From the NCBI GenBank assembly GCA_014804185.1, contig JAAVAG010000037.1, forward strand, positions 1-9,974: a stretch of DNA of 9,974 nucleotides, written 5' to 3'. The notes beneath the pieces are model-generated. The model saw only the letters and a list, made by a program, of their open reading frames with translations, made no database searches and was not told the origin of the DNA. How positions within the stretch are numbered: the stretch's first letter is position 1; each line of letters opens with the position of its first letter. Of the stretch, positions 6,081 through 9,974 are shown in pieces. Source of the DNA: Lachnospiraceae bacterium (GTDB taxonomy: Bacteria > Bacillota > Clostridia > Lachnospirales > Lachnospiraceae). The position numbers and the translations under genes are program-made.

Positions 6081-6156
6081 AGTGTCTCATATATACCGGC
6101 TTTGTCAATGATTAAATGATTGGGCGCCTCGAGAAGTTCCTGTTTATTCAGTTTGC
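6081..6156. other. Short convergent intergenic region after the lipoprotein gene
   Basis: The gap lies between the plus-strand lipoprotein stop and the minus-strand permease stop. I see no strong hairpin plus T-run on either strand. A minus-strand frame reads NKQELLEAPNHLIIDKAGIY and then ETL before TAA at 6077-6079. It looks protein-like but has no start or ribosome site, so it is either chance or a gene remnant. Confidence 0.4.
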
Positions 6157-8112
6157 TTATTGCTGTTCGGGAAGTACATTCCGTTTTAAGCTGATATGGG
6201 CCAGCAAGATATAGATGGCATAAATCAAGAAAAACAGTCCCAGGGAGATACCCGTGATTACACCGGGGCTGTTGTGTCCTGTCATAACCCCGGGCTCCGG
6301 CAGCGTAGAGAGATGGAAAATAAAGGGCACGCCAATCATCAACGCTGGCAAGGCAGGCATAGTGTAGTAGATAACGAACTGGTTTCGGAGTGTTTTTTTC
6401 ATCTCCTGTCGCTGCATCCCCAATTTCCGCAGCAGTTCGAACTGGCGGCGAAAGCGCTCGGTTTCGCTGAGCTGCTGGATCGTGAGGATGGTGGCAGCGG
6501 TCATGGTCAAAGCCAGGGCAAGGAAAAAGAGGGGAAAGACCATAATGGCAGTTTGGGCAGCGGCCTCGGCCTGTTCGTCAGCGGCGCCATGAAGGGTATC
6601 ATGTTCCGGGCGGGTGTCGTCATTTCGGATACTGCGCAAGGCCTCGAACTGTTCCGAGGTCACCGGCCGGGCGGTCAAGGCACAGTAGATGCGGTGAGAC
6701 TCAGGCTGCTTTTCCGCCAATTCATCCGGCACTACCAGGACGAAATTCCCGCCGTTGGTGTCCCAGCCATACTGATTGAGGGGCTCTGTGCAGACTCCGC
6801 CCGGAACGAGTGTTGTCCCGCCTATGGTAATTGGAATATCGTATTCCATCAGGACTCTTTCTAAATATCCCATACAGTGGATCAGACAGGTTCCCGGCTC
6901 CAGAGATACTTCGGGATAGCCCAGCATAGCCCGCAGAGCAGTGTAATCGCTGTACCGAAGGATTAAGTCTGTGTCGTAATAGCTGAGGAACTTCGTTTGT
7001 GCGGCGCTCTCCTCCAGGAAACGACTAACCTGATTACCACTGCCCTGGTATACCGAATATAGCAGATCGGATTCCACCGGGATATTGCAGTCAATATATT
7101 CCAGATAAGGAGTGTGATCCTGCTCACTGCTTGAAACACTGATACAGAGATCAAAGCAAGAGTAGTTTTTCGCCCGCCCCTCAAAAATGCCTCGAAATAC
7201 CAGCCCTGAACCCTCCGAGATAATGGTGGCAATAAAAATCATAGAGATTGTCGCCATAACGATGCCCATAGTGGTCAGCTTGGCCGTAATTGTGCGAAAA
7301 ACCAATAGATTCCGGCCTTTGTACTTCCTGGCCGGTCTCCTGTCGAAGAAAGCCGGTACCCCGGAAGCAAAGCTGAGGAAAAAGCCAAACAAGAAGATAA
7401 TAATGACTCCCGCCCCAATGATACCCAGCATCACATCTCCGGCCATGAGCAGGCCGGTCCCAATGATACCCAGTACAATTGACAGGATAAACACCCGCTG
7501 ACGCTTTTTGCCGGTCTGAATGAGTGCGCTCTCATTCTGCCGGTCAAAGTAAATCAGATCATAAATCTTCATCTGACGGATACGCTTGCGGCTCCTGCGC
7601 AGAGCGCGAAAGTAGATCAGCACAAAACAGGCGGCTGTCAGCCCTGCGGCAGGCAGGGAGAGAGCCAGCGAAAAGTGATAAAGTTGTCCGAACAGGGCCA
7701 GAACAATGGCCCGCAGAGTTTGGTAAAGCAACCCTCCCAGGGCGATGCCCAGCACTAAGGCGAAGCCTCCTGCTGCCAGATTTTCCAGAAAGAACAGTCG
7801 GGCCACCTGCTTGTTTTCCAGCCCGATAAGAATATAGGTTCCCAACTCCCGGCTCCGGCGGGAGAGCATAAATTGGGTGGAGTAGGACACCAGCCAGCCG
7901 AATACGCACACCACCACGATGCTGATCAGCCCGATCATCAGAGGCAGCTGTTCCATGCCGCTGGCCAGCTGCCTGATCTCCTGGGAGAACACCAGCCCAT
8001 TAAAGGCATAAAGCAGTGCGGCGGCCATGACCACGGTAACAAAATAGACCAGGTAATCCCTGGCCTGCCGCCTGGCATTGCGGAGAGCCAGTTTAAAGTA
8101 CGTCACTGACAT
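6157..8112 (-). CDS. Bce-type ABC transporter permease (FtsX family)
   Basis: The 651-residue product has the size and layout of BceB-type permeases. A short cytoplasmic N-terminus (MSVTYFKLALRNARRQARDY) leads into a first membrane helix at about 20-38. A second follows at about 57-77, and the FtsX-type cytoplasmic loop RRSRELGTYILIGL comes next. Several more helices follow to about residue 310. A large external domain comes next, then three helices at the C-terminus, including MVFPLFFLALALTMTAATIL. In known systems this external domain engages peptide antibiotics or their lipid II-cycle targets and signals to the kinase. I chose ATG 8112: the family N-terminus begins exactly there and GGGGGG precedes it closely. 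It overlaps the ATPase gene by 20 nt, so translation is probably coupled. The substrate cannot be predicted. Downstream, 6081-6156 shows no clear terminator. Confidence 0.9.
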   Translation of the reverse strand: MSVTYFKLALRNARRQARDYLVYFVTVVMAAALLYAFNGLVFSQEIRQLASGMEQLPLMIGLISIVVVCVFGWLVSYSTQFMLSRRSRELGTYILIGLENKQVARLFFLENLAAGGFALVLGIALGGLLYQTLRAIVLALFGQLYHFSLALSLPAAGLTAACFVLIYFRALRRSRKRIRQMKIYDLIYFDRQNESALIQTGKKRQRVFILSIVLGIIGTGLLMAGDVMLGIIGAGVIIIFLFGFFLSFASGVPAFFDRRPARKYKGRNLLVFRTITAKLTTMGIVMATISMIFIATIISEGSGLVFRGIFEGRAKNYSCFDLCISVSSSEQDHTPYLEYIDCNIPVESDLLYSVYQGSGNQVSRFLEESAAQTKFLSYYDTDLILRYSDYTALRAMLGYPEVSLEPGTCLIHCMGYLERVLMEYDIPITIGGTTLVPGGVCTEPLNQYGWDTNGGNFVLVVPDELAEKQPESHRIYCALTARPVTSEQFEALRSIRNDDTRPEHDTLHGAADEQAEAAAQTAIMVFPLFFLALALTMTAATILTIQQLSETERFRRQFELLRKLGMQRQEMKKTLRNQFVIYYTMPALPALMIGVPFIFHLSTLPEPGVMTGHNSPGVITGISLGLFFLIYAIYILLAHISLKRNVLPEQQ

Positions 8113-8851
8113 CACCCCCCAACAAGGCCAGAATGTCCAGGATCTCATGGTAGAATATCGAACGTGCCCGATCTCCCCGCATCAGTTCATTGAAAATACG
8201 ACCATCTTTCAGAAACAGTACCCGCCCCGCATAGCTGGCACTGTAAGCATCATGCGTGACCATCAGGATGGTGGCTCCCATATCCTGATTCATGGCAGTC
8301 ATGATTTCCAGCAGGTTTTTGGAGGACTTGGAATCCAGTGCTCCCGTAGGCTCATCGGCCAGCAGCAGCGACTGTCCTGCAACGATGGCTCTGGCGCAGG
8401 CGGTACGCTGTTTCTGACCTCCGGATATTTGATAGGGGAATTTGCCCAGTATATCAATGATGCCCAGTTTTTGCGCCACGCTGCACACCTGCCGCTGGAC
8501 AGCGTCGGGATCTGAGTGGTTCAGGGTCAGGGCCAGACCGATGTTTTCCTCGATGGTCAGGGTGTCCAGTAAGTTGAAGTCCTGGAACACAAAGCCCAGC
8601 CGTTCCCGGCGAAATCGGGCCAGTTCGCTGTCGGACAATTCCGCAATGCTTTCTCTGTCCAGCAGAATGTCTCCGGCGCTGACTGTATCGATCGTAGAAA
8701 TGCAGTTCAGCAAGGTTGTTTTTCCGCTGCCGGATGCTCCCATGATGGCCATAAATTCTCCGTCGGACACATCAAAGCTGACATGATCCAGGGCTTTTGT
8801 AACATTGTTTTTGTCGCCATAATACTTTTCAATGTTTTTTACTTGCAGCAT
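8093..8851 (-). CDS. Bce-type ABC transporter ATP-binding protein
   Basis: This 252-residue cytoplasmic ATPase has every motif of the MacB/LolD/BceA branch. Walker A is GASGSGKTT (38-46, K44), the Q-loop is FVFQDFNLL (Q90), the ABC signature is ISGGQKQR (142-149), Walker B with catalytic Glu is LLLADEPTGALD (E167), and the switch His is in VTHD (H200). It should form a dimer that powers the neighbouring permease. The start at 8851 is supported by a near-perfect AAAGGAGG, with 7 nt between it and the ATG. The C-terminus, after the core ATPase at about 225, extends into the permease start. The gene is separated from the upstream kinase by 75 nt that hold an inverted repeat and a possible -10 box. 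It may therefore have its own regulated promoter, as bceAB does in known systems. Confidence 0.94.
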   Translation of the reverse strand: MLQVKNIEKYYGDKNNVTKALDHVSFDVSDGEFMAIMGASGSGKTTLLNCISTIDTVSAGDILLDRESIAELSDSELARFRRERLGFVFQDFNLLDTLTIEENIGLALTLNHSDPDAVQRQVCSVAQKLGIIDILGKFPYQISGGQKQRTACARAIVAGQSLLLADEPTGALDSKSSKNLLEIMTAMNQDMGATILMVTHDAYSASYAGRVLFLKDGRIFNELMRGDRARSIFYHEILDILALLGGDVSDVL

Positions 8852-8876
8852 AGCACCGCCTCCTTTGCTTTGCCCT

Positions 8877-8924
8877 ATGATACAGCAAAAGAGAATTTTC
8901 TGGTATCGAAATCATATTGATTTC
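8877..8924 (-). promoter_or_regulatory. Putative response-regulator operator and promoter for the ABC genes
   Basis: Bases 8908-8924 form a perfect inverted repeat with 7-bp arms (GAAATCA / TGATTTC) around TAT. On the minus strand it is followed by TATCAT (8877-8882), which matches five of six bases of a -10 box, with no good -35 at 17 nt. A poor -35 with an operator just upstream suits an activator-dependent promoter, and Bce-type regulators are known to activate their transporter genes from such sites. The match to this regulator is inference. Confidence 0.5.
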
Positions 8925-8926
8925 CC

Positions 8927-9955
8927 TTACATTTTTGTAAGATTTCCTTTGGCGGGGAATGTAAGACTAACTGTTGTGCCTGTTCCAACCTCCGAAGCGA
9001 TCTGTAAATCAATTTGCAGACAGCCTGCCAGCTTACGGCAGAGGTACAGTCCCATCCCTGTGGAACTGCCAGCCGGACTCCGGCCGCTGCGGCCTCGTCC
9101 ATTGCTGCCGGTAAAGCCGCGGTCAAAAACGCGGGGGAGTTCGTGAACCGGAATCCCGATCCCGTTATCCTGCACCACCAGCCGCACCTGCTGCCCGATT
9201 TGTTCTGCGCATAGAGTTACCATCGGATGCTCACTCCGATAGCGGACGGCATTTTGTAATAATTGCCCTATTATAAAAGCAGTCCACTTCCCATCCGTAT
9301 AGATCATTTGGTTCAAGCTGTCTGTTTCCAGCCGTACCCCGTTTTGCATCAAAATGGTTCTATGCTGGTTGAGGGCCTGGGCTGTAATTTCTGCGAGGTC
9401 CGTCTGGCGAACAATAAAGTCTTTTTCCGGGCTTTCCGCCCGCGCGTAAAATAAGGCCCGTTCCACATGGGCCTCGATCTGCGCCAGTTCCGGTGAAAGT
9501 TTACGCCGCACTTCCGAATCGGCGCCGCGGCAAATCAGCCCCGCCGCCGTGATCGGCGTTTTGATCTCATGCACCCAGCTCTCTATATACTCCCGGTACT
9601 CCCGCTGTGCGGCCTCGGCATCGGAAACCGCCTGAACCATGTGACGCCCGGCTCTGCGAAACAATTCCAGCAGTTTGCGCTCATAAACATTCCGCGCCCT
9701 GGGAACACACTCGGCAAACAGATACTTTTTGTCCAGCCCCGCCATAATGGATTCCAGTTCATCCAGCCGGGCGCGGCATTTCATAAAATCGATTGCTTGT
9801 TCCAGCGCAAAAATCAGCGCCAGAATGACAAACAAAAGAACCGCTGCATCGGACTGTGTTCCCGTAACGATCAAAAACGCCAATGCCGCCGCCATCACAA
9901 CACCATGAAAAATCAGCCGCCCCAGCCGATCAGACAGAAAATCTCCAAATGTCAT
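8927..9955 (-). CDS. Bce-type intramembrane-sensing histidine kinase
   Basis: This 342-residue protein has two membrane helices (about 14-31 and 37-55) joined by only about five residues, the mark of intramembrane-sensing kinases such as BceS. They lack a real sensor domain and take their signal from the partner ABC transporter. The phosphoacceptor is H129 in SWVHEIKTP. The ATPase domain shows the N box (N235 in LLQNAVRY), the G1 box DNGIGIP (263-269) and the G2 box GMGLYL (300-305). The ATP lid between G1 and G2 carries a Gly/Ser/Arg-rich stretch (GSNGRGRSGRSPAGSST) that seems a few residues longer than usual. The start at 9955 overlaps the response-regulator stop as ATGA, and the regulator's last codons supply GGATTGGGG as a ribosome site. 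Kinase and transporter together should sense a cell-wall-active peptide. Confidence 0.93.
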   Translation of the reverse strand: MTFGDFLSDRLGRLIFHGVVMAAALAFLIVTGTQSDAAVLLFVILALIFALEQAIDFMKCRARLDELESIMAGLDKKYLFAECVPRARNVYERKLLELFRRAGRHMVQAVSDAEAAQREYREYIESWVHEIKTPITAAGLICRGADSEVRRKLSPELAQIEAHVERALFYARAESPEKDFIVRQTDLAEITAQALNQHRTILMQNGVRLETDSLNQMIYTDGKWTAFIIGQLLQNAVRYRSEHPMVTLCAEQIGQQVRLVVQDNGIGIPVHELPRVFDRGFTGSNGRGRSGRSPAGSSTGMGLYLCRKLAGCLQIDLQIASEVGTGTTVSLTFPAKGNLTKM

Positions 9956-9974
9956 AATTGATACCCCAATCCTC
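9952..9974 (-). CDS. Response regulator, last residues only (5' part outside window)
   Basis: On the minus strand, the final codons before TGA at 9952-9954 read GLGYQL. OmpR-family response regulators typically end in R-G-x-G-Y-x-L at the wing of the DNA-binding domain, and the partial codon ending in GA before it is compatible with Arg. The TGA overlaps the kinase ATG as ATGA. The position, directly upstream of a Bce-type kinase, is where the regulator gene belongs. Only six residues are visible, so the call leans on context. Confidence 0.72.

Noticed and set aside
6120..6140. GGCGCC and CTCGAG palindromes as a terminator after the lipoprotein gene
   Set aside because: They are short separate palindromes with no stable loop and no T-run, so not a terminator I can support.
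6196..6864. Plus-strand open frame of 222 codons
   Set aside because: It is antisense to the permease. Its translation is Gly/Gln/His-rich with no recognisable fold, as expected for a shadow frame.
1..9974. CRISPR array, tRNA, rRNA or intact insertion sequence
   Set aside because: No spaced direct repeats, cloverleaf, rRNA-like sequence or transposase with terminal repeats was found on reading both strands.

Overview
The window looks like chromosomal DNA from a gut-type Firmicute of the class Clostridia, probably Lachnospiraceae or a relative. The signs are GGAGG-type ribosome sites, sigma-A-like promoters, a Bce-type peptide-resistance module, an SDS22-like leucine-rich-repeat lipoprotein and a DUF5131 protein. 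The genus cannot be read from the sequence. Base composition is patchy: the left end (1-841) and the stretch 3093-3630 are AT-rich, while 924-3015 and 6157-9974 are visibly richer in G+C. This suggests a mosaic of modules with different histories.

Layout, left to right. (1) The 3' end of a MarR-family regulator is followed 4 nt later by a small flavodoxin-like protein (+). The pair closes with a long hairpin that can serve as a terminator in both directions. (2) A minus-strand pair of NAD(P)-dependent oxidoreductases follows: a zinc medium-chain alcohol dehydrogenase, then an aldo/keto reductase overlapping it by 8 nt. (3) Upstream of that pair is an AT-rich relic (about 3093-3586, minus). 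It has a well-formed promoter and ribosome site and the first 16 codons of what looks like an AAA/ABC-type ATPase. A deletion scar joins these to a 34-codon tail, which is coupled by TAATG to a small gene with a possible D...ExK nuclease core. That second gene is interrupted by an in-frame TGA and cut short. I read this as the wreck of a two-gene ATPase plus nuclease-like cassette, possibly a defence module. (4) A complete DUF5131 (phage Gp37/Gp68) three-cysteine protein (minus) and a leucine-rich-repeat lipoprotein (+) diverge from a 299-bp intergenic region with a candidate promoter for each. (5) A Bce-type module fills the right end on the minus strand: the last residues of a response regulator, an intramembrane-sensing histidine kinase, an ABC ATPase and a large FtsX-type permease. 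The regulator and kinase overlap as ATGA, and ATPase and permease overlap by 20 nt. A 17-nt perfect inverted repeat lies between kinase and ATPase, where a response-regulator operator would be expected.

Functionally, region 5 is the best understood: an antimicrobial-peptide sensing and detoxification system in which kinase and transporter normally work as one complex. Region 3 is the most unusual part and the best candidate for something undescribed, although only as a relic. No tRNA, rRNA, CRISPR array or intact insertion sequence was seen.
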